This document shows, piece by piece, positions 46,328 to 58,869 of a DNA stretch of 64,000 nucleotides. The stretch is taken from assembly GCA_947044365.1 (NCBI GenBank), contig OX345641.1, forward strand, positions 4,620,460 to 4,684,459, written 5' to 3'. This DNA comes from Petrosia ficiformis (lineage: Eukaryota; Porifera; Demospongiae; Haplosclerida; Petrosiidae). Position 1 is the stretch's first letter. Every line of letters begins with the position of its first letter. The translations under genes and the position numbers were made by a program. The notes below the pieces were generated by a model that was given only the letters and a program-made list of their open reading frames with translations, did not search any database and was not told where the DNA came from.

Positions 46328-46592
46328 GTAAGTATAGAAGTTGTTAATCTTGGTTTTGTGTATCCAAGTATGATCATTGAATTTATGTTTCAGCGCCTAA
46401 AAATTAATATTATTAAAATACTAACATTGTTAAGCCGAAATTCTGTATTTTTGGGGTTATGTATATCGTATCAAACATTTTAGGTGCATGTGTGTTTTTA
46501 AATATTAAGTTCATGTTTTGCTTGTGCTTGTGCTTGTGCATACATAATGTTCACATGCAAGCATTTATAAATGTTATTTCTAATCTCCACAG

Positions 46593-46930
46593 CTAGTATT
46601 TCCATACTGATGAAATCACCAGAGAAGCTTGATGTTTATCGCTTTTTAAGGAAGAAATCATCTAATTGGGATGGTTTTGCCATAGAACTTGGTGTTGCTT
46701 TGAATTTTCGACAAGAATTAACTCAAAATTCTCTTCTTAACAACGACAGTAAACTGGATATGGTATTAGAGAAGTGGATTGAGGCACAACCATCCCCAGT
46801 TACGTGGAGCCAGATTGTTCATATATTGGAACAACTGGAATATAAAGATATTGCAAGAGAAGTACAAGATTACTTGCAACAGCAAAATGTCATTGACCAA
46901 TACAGCAGGAAAAAGAATTTTGCTGGTTAG
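46593..46930 (+). CDS. death-domain exon
   Basis: Acceptor AATCTCCACAG, then ASISILMKSPEKLDVYRFL and about 90 further residues to a TAG stop (GGT TAG; the bases GTTAGT could also act as a donor). The pattern WDGFAIELGVALNF, the six-helix length of about 85 residues, MVLEKWIEAQPSPVTWSQIVHIL and LEYKDIAREVQDYL fits the death-domain fold used in apoptosis and innate-immune adaptors. It would mediate homotypic assembly. No kinase, NACHT or transmembrane part is visible beside it. It is the only clearly recognisable domain of the array gene. Confidence 0.75.
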
Positions 46931-48050
46931 TAGTAATTAAGATTTTACAGTTTTTAAAACATAATAATAATATAATACTGTAACAATTAAGTCAGATGAA
47001 ACAGAAAAATACAAAAACATATATAGCACAATAATTTGTGAGTGTTTCAGGCATTCCGCAAATTTCTTTTTGCAAAACAAAATTGGCTTCCCTGTTTAAC
47101 TGGCATATAAAATGCATAAATAGTGCCACCATATTGCAATCACAAACGATTGGCTATAGTATACCTTTCCGGGATGTGCATTGCATCCATCCGTAATTAT
47201 ATGCCATAAGAAATTCATGTGGGTATTTGAATCGTAATGATTTATATTTGAAATGAACAACCAAATTTAAATATACAACAAATGACAATGTGATCATGGA
47301 GTGAAAAGCAAAGAAAACAGGATTTTGTCAAAATAATAATTACATAAATGTAAAATGGCTCAAACATTTATGCAAGTAGTTTAAGTATAATCATAATTTG
47401 TTCAAATAAATTCATGAAATGGATTCCCGACTCCTTTCTTACTTCATTCAAATTAAGACCTATAGCTTAACTAACATTATGAAATACTAACTACATATTC
47501 CTTCTTCTTTCCGCCACAGAAGAAACATTTTACATACAATAATGAAAAGGAAACTTACACACTTTTAACAAATAACAATTTTGTGTATTTAAATTATAAT
47601 TAAATAATCACAAACATTAAGCCAGTAGATTTTTCCATGTCTACATTTCTACCCTTTTTTTCATTTTTACATTAGTAGTGTTATGTACTTAATTTTCAAG
47701 AAAGTCAACATTTAATGTTACACAATTTTGTTTTAATGAAATGCAACAACTGCAAACTGTATGTATTATCACACATTCCTCAAAATGAAGGACAAAACTT
47801 ACAAGTAATTGTAACATGCTATAGTTTGGTAACTCAAAAGCCTCTTGTAATATTCTTTCAAATCACAGTTGGTTAAAATCCTAACTAGGAAAGAAAAACT
47901 GACATAAATGGTTGTCCTTATATATTATTAGTCTAATAGTCTAGACATATGACAAATGTGAAACCTTATATATAATACAAAAGGTGTCTGTTAAAACAAT
48001 ACTCTATTTATATTTAATGTTCAAAAACAGTTTCTTGGTTCTTTCTAATG
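46931..48050. other. no gene seen
   Basis: AT-rich DNA without long frames or clear repeats, separating the death-domain exon from the Gypsy remains. Confidence 0.3.
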
Positions 48051-48299
48051 AGCCATGCAAGGATATCACATTCTTCCCCTACTGTGATGGTTGAAAGTTG
48101 AAGTTGTCAATCCAATCAGACACACAATGGAAAAACCCAGACATCAGATGATTTACATGTTGTAAAACCAGTTGTTCATTGGATAGCAACACCTGGTATG
48201 AGACTGGTCTTGTTCGCTCTTGTTAATTGTTGCAGGAACCCATCGGGGTTTGATGGAAAAGAAATCTCTGGTATAAACCAGATTTCCAGTTCCAAAACA

Positions 48300-50850
48300 T
48301 CTTAGAGCCACAGGAGCATGACATTTATTTTGTTGTTACTCTTGTTTCTTGTGGACTCTACTGGATACATCAGGATAGACGAGATCAAGATGAGATCTCA
48401 GTGGACATCCAAACATCAATTCTGCTGGAGAGACACCAGTACTGCTCTGAGGCATTATCCGATAATTGAACAGAAATCTTGATGATCTTGCTTCCAGTCT
48501 GGATGGCCCTTTCAACAAGTCCATTGGATACAGGGTGATACAGGGCACTTCTTTTGTGTATAATACCGACCTTTTTGTCGAATGAAATATCGAAATTCTT
48601 GGCTAGTGAATGATGTACCATTATCGGACACAAGTACCTTTTGTAGACCAAACGTAGCAAATGATTGTCTCAACTTCTCTATAGTTGATTGTGAAGATGA
48701 GGTAGAAGACATGTGGATATCACTCTTCATTTGCCTTGGGCATCGAGTAACAAAAATATCTTTCCCACGCATGAATCGACCGGCATAGTCACTATGTACA
48801 CAATTCCACAGATAATCAGGCCACTGACATGAGTGAACAGGTGTGAGAGGAGGGCTCTTCTGTTCAGATTGACAAGTATGACACTTTCTCACTTCGTCTT
48901 TCATGTTAGCATCAATTCCCAGGCACCACATATCTTCATTCGGGTAATTCCATTATGAGCTTGGTGTAATTCCTAAATTAGGGATAGATGAAGAGACAGA
49001 GGTACAATCACTCTTGATCCTGTATGGGAGGAGGCTGTCAGTCTTAGAGAGAGCCCATCCATGTAGTACATACCTTCAAACTCTCAAAAGAATTGGATCT
49101 CTGGAAATACCATCTTTGATTTGATTTGCAATAACTGGCATACTATTTAATTGTTCTATTGTCATTAGACAGTCAGAGAGGAATCTGAGAGCGAAAGACG
49201 GCTCAGGGCATCGCATCAGTATTAGAGTGATCCATTTTTTGCCTGGACGATGAATGATAAGTAATGATATGCTCCAAGTGTAATTATAAGTGACCAACGT
49301 TAAAGTCTGGATGAGGTCATCTGAGGTATATATAGACCTGGAAGGGTTGAATATATGAGTAAGAGGTTTATGATCAGTGTAGAGTACAAAATCTCTACCA
49401 TATAAGTACTGGTGAAACCTAGTATCACCAAAAATTATAGCCAGGGCTAGTTGTGAGTATTTTTTCTAGCGGAGACAAGGTTTGGATACAAAACTGATCA
49501 GTTGTTCTTTTCCATCAATTTTGTGTGCTAGGACAGTTCCAGGCTGTACGCTGAGGCATCACACACTAATAGTAGCTTGTTCTGGTGATCAATAGTCGAG
49601 GGGAGCTCAGCAAATCCTTTGCTCTCTTGAATGACTTTTTTTCTTCAGGTCCCCATTTCCACGGAGTAGAGTTCTGTAAAAGGAAATAGAGAGGAGATAA
49701 TTTTGATAATAGTTTAGAAGGCCTAGAAAAGACCTCAATTCAGAAATGTTGTGTGAAGTGGGTGCTTCCAAAATAGCTTTGACTTTCGTAGGAGTAGAAT
49801 GTAGACCATGTTATGACCCGAGAATTCCACCAAAGAAGCAACAATTGTTCATCTTGAGATGAGCTTCTTCTAGATTCCTTAGATGTTCTGCATCTGTTTA
49901 GCTAGTAACGACAATGTCATCTATGTATGCTGTGACATGTTTCAGTTTTGCCAAAGATTATCCATAACCCTCTGATAGATGGCTGGTGAATAAATGGAAC
50001 ACGATTGTACATAAACAATCCTTTATGAGTGCTCACGGTAGTGGCTTAGATTCTCCTCCCAGAAGCACTTGCAACTAGGCATGAGAGAGATCCGATTTAG
50101 TAAATATCTTTCCACCTGACAATACAGTAAAAAGAACCTCGATCCATGGTAAGGGTAGGCATCTACAGTGGAAATTCGATTAGCTGTTTTTGTAATCCCC
50201 ACAGATCCTAACGATTCCATCCTTTTTGACTATGGCAATCATGGGTGTTGCCTATCTAGATGATTCCACACAGGTTGAATTATTCCCTGAGGTACAAGAC
50301 TATTCAGTTCTTGCTCAGTCTTATCTTTCAGTATACAAGGCACTGTTCTTGCCTTATGAAATCTTGGCTGTGCTTCACAATCCACATGTATGTCAGCAGT
50401 AATACCATGAAATGTTCCTAGCTCTGAACGAAAAACATTGGTATACTTATGGAGTAGAGGCTATAGTTTCGACTGTACTGGCTGAAAGTTGTAAATTTTT
50501 TTGCAATGAAATCTGATGTGCAACCAGTCACGACCGATAAGAGGAGGTCCATCACCTTCAACAACTAGCAGTGGTAATTCTTTATCTTTCCCCTTGTAAG
50601 ACAGTTAGGGAGTGATTCTTTGCCAAATCATCTGTGAGAAGGTGGGTGTGTTAATGTGAAGTACTCCTGCTGTTTCTAGCCTTCGTTCTTTTACCTCAGC
50701 AAACTTTAGCATGTGTACCTTCTTGTGATCTCTGAATCGACAATGTGTTGATTGGATCGCTACAGATAACTTGAGGGCTGTCTCAAATGTCAAATCATGA
50801 TCTTGAAGACGTATGTATTTTTGCACTGCTAAGTAAAGCATTTATGTAAA
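48300..50850 (-). pseudogene. decayed Ty3/Gypsy-like retrotransposon
   Basis: Minus-strand fragments in shifting frames and in the expected order. Gag/protease-side sequence lies at 50841-50605 (ALKLSVAIQSTHCRF). RT/RNase H pieces lie between 50220 and 49076, including a protein fragment with HRPGK before 49076. An integrase zinc-binding and core region lies at 48931-48385 (CHTCQSEQKSPPL, SDNGTSFTSQEF, YHPVSNGLVERAIQT). Many frameshifts and stops break it, and no LTRs were recognised. Integrase family motifs (HHCC remnant, DNG, NG..ER) are clear enough for the Gypsy-type call; the exact clade is not. Confidence 0.75.
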
Positions 50851-50999
50851 ACGTACGCAGCAGGAAGACTGCAAGGCGAACTCTTTGTAGCCAGGAGGGC
50901 AACACCCTCATCTTTATTCGCTTGTGTAACTTCCACATTTAATTTAGTTGGACAGAAGACCTTCTAAGAAAGCCATCGATACAAAAAGCATGCTTCGTA

Positions 51000-51290
51000 A
51001 GCTAAAGGAAATCAGCAGGGTGACTGGGTGAGTGTCAGTGACAACAGCGTGCTACCATTAAACCTTAATTAACGGCAAAAGCAATTAATATAAATGACCA
51101 CACCCATCATAAAATAGCGTAAAAATGTTTCGACGCGGTTCGAGCACCGACTTTGCCTTGTTATATACAACATTCTTTCTGCAGGCACCTATGGTATACA
51201 TGTACACCATGGAAAGCAATCATAGGGAGCATAAAAACCACAGGAGCAAGATTGGGGTGGTGCCTTGCTTTGGCAACATAATACCACTTC
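51000..51290. other. short spacer with a repeat end
   Basis: No gene. AAAGCAATCATAGGGAGCAT at about 51213 is a solitary end of the CCCTATGATTGCTTT family. Confidence 0.35.
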
Positions 51291-51620
51291 CACATTAAAC
51301 AGCACTTCAACATAGCAATCCTACATAAACACAAGAATAATAAAAAACATTTTCAATAAAAATGAAAGAAGATGCAGGGATGTCAAAACCCAAAAAGCAT
51401 GCAAACAAGGTTGGGAAGCTAACATAGGACACAAAATCACTTCCATATAACCCTACATACGTACAGCTCTTTGTATTTATAGCAGTGTAAGTACTTATGT
51501 AGGGTTATATGGAAGTGATTTTGTGTCCTATGTTAGCTTCCCAACCTTGTTTGCATGCTTTTTGGGTTTTGACATCCCTGCATCTTCTTTCATTTTTATT
51601 GAAAATGTTTTTTATTATTC
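51291..51620. mobile_element. foldback element, 150 bp arms
   Basis: The left arm (about 51340-51460) and right arm (about 51497-51620) are almost perfect complements: AACATAGGACACAAAATCAC against GTGATTTTGTGTCCTATGTT. The loop is about 35 bases. The 75-codon frame in the right arm is a by-product. Same family as 37.86-38.1 kb. Confidence 0.8.
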
Positions 51621-52167
51621 TTGTTTCCATTGTTTTTTTCCTGAATGGTGTGAATATTTTTTGTAGATTACAGAAATACTATATATCACTATGGAATCAT
51701 ACAAAAATAAATGCATTAAAATTTGTTCATCAATAAAAGTCAGTCTTTTGTATTTATGTATTGATTATCATTCTCTTTCACTTACAGATGATGTATATTC
51801 TCTATTTCACGTACAGCACTGTCTGCCATCCTACAAGAAGTAGTGTCAGTCACTGTGTCAACCATTGAGTATTCCAATGATTATCATAGTATACAATATT
51901 ATTATACAATGGCTTTAATATTAATAATTATTTTATTCATTATTATAAGAATGTATTTGCTCACAAATGTTATTACCAATGATCAGTGGCGTAGCCAGAA
52001 AAATCTGACTGTACGGGCACAAGTAAAAACAAAATGTCGGCGCACAAAGAGCGCCGCGAAAAATCGGTTTTTGCTCATCAGGGGCGTCTCTGTTATTGAG
52101 TAATTCGTTTTTAATTGATTTATAATTATGTTGAAATAATAATTGTAATTAGACGGATAAGCAGTTA

Positions 52168-52599
52168 TTAAGCAAGTACGATTCGTCTACAACTCTGTGA
52201 AAATTCACTCACAACTTCATCAAGGTTAAGCGCATTAGTTATATCTCTCTCAATGGAAAGAACAGCAAGATTTGCTAAACGCTCCTCTGTCATGGTAGAC
52301 CTCAGGTAAGTTTTTACTCTTTTTAAGGTAGAAAAGGTACGCTCACATTTTGCAGAAGGGACAGAGATCGTCACAGCCAGTTGCAAGAGTTTTACTACTG
52401 TTGGAAACGCTGATTTCAAGGGTGCTAATTCTTTAAGAGCATCACTAGTCTCTGATAATTCGAGAACTCTAGACAACGTGTCTTTTGCCAAGGGAGCTTC
52501 AACAGTAAGAGAATGATAGTCCAAGTGGTAAGTAGTAACAAGAGGTTTTTCTTCATTTTTGATATTAATTTTAAGAAATATAATTATTATAGAAGCCAC
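52168..52599 (-). pseudogene. hAT transposase C-terminal dimerisation fragment
   Basis: 143 codons. Residues about 75-130 show the hAT dimerisation signature: VTISVPSAKCERTFSTLKRV followed by KTYLRSTMTEERLANLAVLS. Only the C-terminal part is present; no zinc finger or DDE core is visible upstream in the right frame. It is similar to ZMYM1/TTF-type hAT-derived proteins of animals. Either a fragment or the last exon of an older domesticated copy; fragment preferred. Confidence 0.75.
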
Positions 52600-53371
52600 A
52601 TGTTAACACATCATTAATTGTAATAACAATTGACCACAGTAATAAACCACAAATTCTGCTGTAATAACGCACGCAAAAATAATCAATTAATAGACAATTA
52701 ACTGCGTCTTTCTTCAAGTTTCTTGTCCTCAAGATCCACAGGGGCACGTGCCCCTGCGTGCCCCAGTGTGCACTGCCAATGCAACAAGCACTTTTTAGCT
52801 TCCATGTTCCCAGTACACGAATGCGCATGCGTAATTAAATTCCTCTTAGGAAAATGGCGTCCAATTCGAGATCAAATCTTTGTAGTCGTTGAGGCTGTCT
52901 TCTTTCATAGTATGTAAAGATATCATCTTGCTACTTTAAGACCAGAATTTTACTATGTATGCGATTGGAATTGTGCTAGAATCAATGTGATAGTTCAACA
53001 AACAAAAAAATGATTTGTCTGAAAAATATTAACAGATTAACAACTAAATTAATTTTTGCTAATTTGTACCGTAAACGCTGAATTAAATCAACAGGAAGTG
53101 ATAATTTTCATACAGGCTTGCAAAACCGGTTATAACTCGTTTTCTGTGCTATTTTTGTATTGCAATGATTACATCATCACAAAGAGCTATTTTTGGTGAG
53201 CAGATTGATACCACGCACGAAAGGATTTGAGGGAAGGGGTGACAAAAACGAAGCAAAAAACGTGAGATTTCCTTTTCTTTGTTTTTATTTATTTGTTATA
53301 AATGCTAAGAACTAGTTATTCAGTTCATATTATGCTTAATATGTTTCTTTAACAGTGAATATTATATATAT

Positions 53372-54539
53372 GTGACCGAGAATGAGAAAAGGGCACTTCT
53401 GTCGCAAAAATTGAAAATTGAGTTATTGGTATCATTGGAATCTCCATCTTCTTACCTACATCCTGGTGGTTTCGATTTTGCAATTGCACGCTCCGTTGAG
53501 TACTTACACGCCCTCAAAGTTTGACAGCTAAAATAATTGAAATGCCTAAAAAAAGCCATTTCTAAATTATTTACACGTTTCCGTGTTACATTCCGTTTAC
53601 GTAAGCATGTGGTACAGAAAGAAGATGCTGGAGAGAGTTTAAAGGTTTATTTTAGCATTTAGATAGTTTGTAATCGTTTTTTTAAACTACTACATAGTTG
53701 AAATATTGTAGTTCACTTCCAGATTAGCGAGTATTCTTCAGCAATCACTGCCAAAGTGGACAGATATAAACAGTGAGTAACATTTAATTAAATTCTGTTG
53801 TTATTATTGATGTTTAACTGTATATGTGTATATGTAAGTCTGTATGTATATATATACCATCAGACTGTTGAAAGTAGATGTGATTATGATGTAGATTTAC
53901 TTACTTAGGTTAAGTGTGATCATTATAGTTATTTATAAGCTTAATTGTTTTAAAAAGCTATTCCTCTTTGTTTATATTAATAGACCAAAGTGTAAAATTA
54001 ATGTTATATAAATAATATTTGTAAGTAGTATTAATAATGAAACGATAAAACACATGTATTTGAACAAATTAATCTTTTATTTAGGCTTTTCTTTTAAAGT
54101 ATAAAAATTACTGGGGGTATATCACTACTGAGACCTTTCTCATCATCACCAATACGTTCTTCATCATTACTGAGACAATCTTCATTAAGAGATTCAGTTT
54201 AAATGTTGTTTGTTTATTGTTTAATGATAGTAAAATTAATAAAGAAAGTATGTTGCTATGCGTTGCTATGGACTCGTCCGTTAGCGTCCGCGTTACATTT
54301 CGTTGTTTCTACTCCGTGTATTCAGCAATGGCTGATGCACGGTCACATAAAACGTCTCCTACGAGTGCAGTAAACCTTGCTAGAAGACTTTAGACTATCT
54401 CAGAGGAAGGGTAAGTTACCTATAATCATAAAGAAAGTAAAATCTCGTCTTGGACAAGTGATCGCTAAATTAGCTATTTTGGCTTATAACTCAAAATCAA
54501 TAATTGCGACAGAAGTGCCCTTTTCTCATTCGCGGTCAC
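53372..54539. mobile_element. TIR element with GTGACCG ends
   Basis: Left end GTGACCGAGAATGAGAAAAG, right end complement CTTTTCTCATTCGCGGTCAC; the inverted ends continue about 40 bp (GGGCACTTCTGTCGCAA). It is flanked by ATATAT/ATATAT, like the nested element at 15671-16394, which also starts GTGACCG. An acidic 30-codon antisense stretch near 54090-54200 (DEERIGDDEKGL) may be a transposase remnant. Otherwise non-coding. Confidence 0.7.
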
Positions 54540-54584
54540 ATATATGTGTATATTTGTTGTAACTATATATAATTATATAAAACT

Positions 54585-56636
54585 CTATGATATCATTCCT
54601 TCTTCTTTATGGTAGTCTAAAAAACAGTCTGAATTGAGTTCTCCTGTGTGACAAAGATATTTCTCACATTGAAAACAGTACCAGCATGTCTCCTTTCTTT
54701 TTGGAGGGTCTCTTCTGTTTCTGCAGTACCAGCACCTACTTAAACCTTTTTTACTTTCTGTCTTGTTTTTAATGGGGAAATGCCTCAATGAGATACGTTT
54801 CGGATCTGTACCATGTAAATGAGATGGACGTCCACGGATTTTCCTGCTGTTGTAATCTCCAATGAGCTGTTTAGCCAGTTCCAATCGAAAAGTTTTAACA
54901 TCATGTGGTTTGTTTACATGAGGCAAAAAGTGACGATACAAAATGAATGAATTTGTAATGGACACATCAAACATGAACCAAAAAATGTATTTGTACATTT
55001 TACGACTTTTTGACCTGACATGATAGTACTGCCGCAATTGATCACCTCGATCGACTCCAGCCATGAATTTACTGTATGAAACAATAGCTGCTGGACAATC
55101 TATTTCAACACGAGTACCATCTTTCTGTTTTCGTTGAACAACAGTTACTTCTGGCTGGCAGTTTGATGACAAGACTGTTACTGGTTGATTGTCCAACCAC
55201 ATGACAGCATGGATATTCCCCCTTTGACGGAAAGTAGCATCACCTCTGTAATATATAGTATAAAGTAAGACTATTACAACCATATTATATATATATAATG
55301 TAATTGTAAACTAATTAAAATAACACTAAATTTTACTAATAATAAACTGATGTTTTATTGTTTACCTCTTTTTTAGCTGTAATTTATTTTTGATGTATTT
55401 TTTGCTTTTGTTTTTAAATTCTACAGGCCATCTACTCCTGTTTACACGAACAGTACCACAGACATAGATCTTATCTTTCAACAGATCATCAACGAGTGAA
55501 GGTGAGGTAAAGAAATTGTCAATAAACAGATGATGATATTTTCCAACAATATTTTTACTCAAAGATTTTACAACCCTGGCTCCCAATGTATCCTGTAATG
55601 TAAGAGCTGATTCAGAACGACCTTCATACACTGAAAATTCTGAAAAATAGCCATTATGACTATCAGCTCGTACCCACACTTTAAATCCACGTTTAACTGG
55701 CTTCATCGGCATATATTGTTTAATTGATGATCGGCCTTGAAAAGGTATCATAGCCTCGTCAATAGCTTGCTCGCAATTAGGTTCATATTTTTCAAAGAAT
55801 TTTTTTGAAAAGTATGTCATGATTTGGCGTACTTTACCTAAACGGTCATAGTTAGTTTCTCCCCTTTTAGGTAGCTGAGTGTTATCAGCGAAGTGAAGAA
55901 ATTTAGTTATTTCTCTAAATCGGGATCGACTAATACGATCAGCAACTGGATGATAGTGAAAACATGGATCAACTTTCCAATAGTCTTCTATTGCTGGTAA
56001 GTGGTTTAGAGACATCAAGATATAAAAACCTAAGTAGGCTTTTAAATCCTGTATTGAAATTTTAACCCATTCTTCATATTGTTCAGCAGTCATAACCTGA
56101 CTGGCATATAAATTTGATTGGTTGACAATTGTAGTCATGAGTTCCTCAGTAACAAAATGTGTAAATATTTCTATTGGCGATGCAGATAATGTAAAGGTTG
56201 GGCCTACATTGCCTATGAAAGGTAAAATAGGCACTGGAGCTAACACAGATGACCACATTACTGATGTTTGTTGAGACACTGAAGATGTTGATACTTGTGA
56301 TGTACTTACTTGTGGTATTGATGATGGTGTTGAGTGCAATTGTGAAACAGTTGACTGTTGAAGATTGGGAGTAGAAATAGGTGAAAACGACGGAGGTGAT
56401 GGTGTATGGGTATTTACTGGTGAATTCTGAGGGTTGGAATTAGAAATAGGTGAAGGTAAAGGTAGAGGGGATGGTGTACGGGTGAATATTGAACTATCTG
56501 ATTGCTCTATTGGATTTGAAATGTCTTCAAATTCGTCATCACTTCCATCCATTATAGGTTCATCATCAAAATCTGCAGAATTATCCAGAATATCATGGAC
56601 TTGGTGAACAGAGAAAGTTTTACTTCCAGATGCCAT
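54585..56636 (-). CDS. piggyBac-type transposase, two exons
   Basis: ATG at 56636. Exon 1 is 56636-55366 and exon 2 is 55245-54585; the 120 nt GT-AG intron splits the codon for Arg in KKR-GDATFR, and the joined frame is 643 codons. The N-terminus is acidic, followed by a Ser/Pro/Thr-rich linker (about 50-150), then the DDE core with Asp in AIDEAMIPFQGR (about 293), Asp in LFIDNFFTS (about 373) and Asp in MAGVDRGDQ (about 488). The C-terminal Cys-rich domain has CWYCRNR, CWYCFQC and LCHTGEL. It catalyses cut-and-paste at TTAA. No frame damage is seen. Terminal repeats were not identified with certainty, so it could be active, recently dead or domesticated (PGBD-like). Confidence 0.85.
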
Positions 56637-56939
56637 TATGAAGAACAATATACAGCCTATATAGATTTACTAATTATTGTTATTACTATTACATGTGACT
56701 ATAATAACACTATATTTTCCACGTGGATTTTCTCCGTTTTTTGTTATGGAAACACCCGTTACTCAGTACATGAAAGTTGGAGAGCAGGAATCAGTCTTTG
56801 TATAGCGAAATTCTCAGCTCCAGGCTTGCCTTTCTTAGCGAGTTATGATCGTTTAAAGTAGGCGTGACGGAATCGTCGCTTTGAGGCGACGTTGGCGTTT
56901 ACAGTGTATAAATTTAGCGTCGCCTATAGGCGACGTTGG

Positions 56940-57200
56940 CGGTTAATCTGTTAATATTAATAATTATGATGAAGATTTTGCCAGTTTGGCCACCCGCCGG
57001 TTCTCTACCTTAGCGACAGTTTTTGGCCATCTAGAAGGTGTTGGTAGTCATAAAAACACTAGATATGAATAGGTATGTGTGTATTAAAACTTACCTGTAT
57101 ATATTACCAGAGATTTCAGCCCATCACTTGCAATTGAAATGTATGGGCGGCCATGTTTTTCCCGTGCCATCCCTACATAGAGAGTACTACCGTACTCTCT
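56940..57200. repeat. repeat with CTCTATGTAGGGATGGC end
   Basis: Complement of parts of 37.6-37.8 kb: TTTTGCCAGTTTGGCCACCC and CATTTCAATTGCAAGTG-type sequence, ending ATCCCTACATAGAGAGTAC. Just before it lie two short palindromes (GTCGCTTTGAGGCGAC and GTCGCCTATAGGCGAC). Confidence 0.5.
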
Positions 57201-57956
57201 GATATATAAGGCAGAAACACAAAGAAGGGCAGTACTTATGTACGTTATGTGGAAGTGGTGTTAGGAACTGGTATTTAAATTAAGATGTTTTACTTGTGCA
57301 TGAAAATGTCTTTGTTCTGGTGAAAAGCTGTTTGTTGCTGATGGCTACCATCCTTTTTTATGTTACAAAGCTAAAATATGAAAGTAGATCTAACCTACTA
57401 GGGCGATGGGATGAATGTTTGAAAAGATTTGTGTATGTGAAAAATGTGTTCGTTAATTAACAACTCAGAAAAGAGCGAGTCTACCATTGTTATTTCATGC
57501 AAAGTGACTGGCAGCATATACATGTGCTGGCAATGAGTATGGGAAAGAAGCAGTCTCTGATATTTCACCGTTGGCAGCACACATTTGAATGATCATGTTG
57601 CTATTTTTACGCTACATGCTGAGTCAGCACCGTTTGGTAATTTCCTACCCGGATGCCAACTCGGGTATATATATAATATATATATATATACTCCCAGGAA
57701 AATGAATATCTGCACTCGCTCCGCTTCTTGTTTTAGTATACTTGGCTGGCAATGGAGGTGAGTTTGGCGTACATGGTTACTAGATAGCTACCTATAATAG
57801 ATTGTACTTGAACATAATTCATAGTGTATTATTATAATGAATCAAAAATTATATATATAATTATATATTTATCATTATCTTTAGAGAGAGTATGTGAATG
57901 AATATGCGCAGAAGATACTTCTGTTTCTGATAAACATTGTGACTGAAATTGTTGAT

Positions 57957-58785
57957 CAGGCAATCTTTTTAAGTCTACTATCAGATTCATTAAACTCAAA
58001 GGCATTTTTGCACTTTCTTTGTTCCTATACATTGCACTATCAATCGGTATAATTTTGAGTACTATTATATATAATCAAAAACGATGTCTAGGATTACCAG
58101 AGCAGATTGTCACAACAGTTGCTGGCCTAGCATATTTAACTGGTGACAACTTTATTCCAATTGTTGCAACCTACCAAAAAGAGCTCAATTGTACTGGTGA
58201 ATGTCTGGAGACAGTAGGAAATGTTGGAACGACTCTTTTGGTTGCATCTTTGGAATGGTTACAGCATTTCTTCATAGGTTATCAAATTTAAATGTCTGTA
58301 ATCCTGATTCAGGAGGTGATTGGTCTTCTCGGAAAGCTGCTGGACAAGCTATTGCTCTTATGGTGGAATTGGATGCCTGGTTCAGTATTATAGCTGGCCT
58401 GCAAATAATTTCACCTTTAGTTTGTCCTCCGCAACAATTACAAGTATTATGGGTGTTATACGGTGTTACTATGTCAATATGGGCTATATTACTGGCTGTA
58501 CTCATTGTTGCACCAGGCATTAAGTCTAAAGAGAATTGTTGTAAAGTCATAGTTATTGCAATAATAATTTGGATCTCCTCAGCAATTGCAATAATAGCTG
58601 ATGACAATCAACCAATCGGTTGTTTGTTTGACTGTGGTTTCACTGAGGATCACACATTGTCTGATGATTGCAACGAAAAAGTAGAACATGGAGCAAGGAT
58701 TGGTCTTCTGTTTCTTGCCTTAATTCCACTTGCTATAATCTCCGTTTCTTTGCTTGTCCACAAAGTAAAAAAAATTTGCAAGTGA
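57957..58785 (+). CDS. multi-pass membrane protein, family not recognised
   Basis: Two frames joined by a likely very short intron (58279-58313; GTTATC donor, GATTCAG acceptor) give GG-DWSSRKAAG at the junction. From an acceptor at GTTGATCAG (about 57958) the first exon encodes a hydrophobic segment (GIFALSLFLYIALSIGIILS), a loop with TGECLE, and VGTTLLVASLEWLQHFF. The second encodes LWVLYGVTMSIWAILLAVLIV, CCKVIVIAIIIWISSAIAII, a Cys-rich loop (CLFDCGF) and GLLFLALIPLAIISVSLLVH, and stops after KKICK. This makes five or six membrane spans. A small first exon ending ATGGAG before GTGAGT near 57752 is possible. The function is unknown, and the short intron could instead be a frameshift. Confidence 0.55.
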
Positions 58786-58869
58786 CTACATCGAGAATAA
58801 AATTAAACTATCAGAGGATGATAGTGAATAATGTTATAATCATTTGTTTGTTTAGCTACAGATTACTAG

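Noticed and set aside
52723..52917. 64-codon Cys-rich frame
   Set aside because: No similarity recognised; it overlaps the palindromic GGGGCACGTGCCCC sequence, and the antisense frame is equally open.
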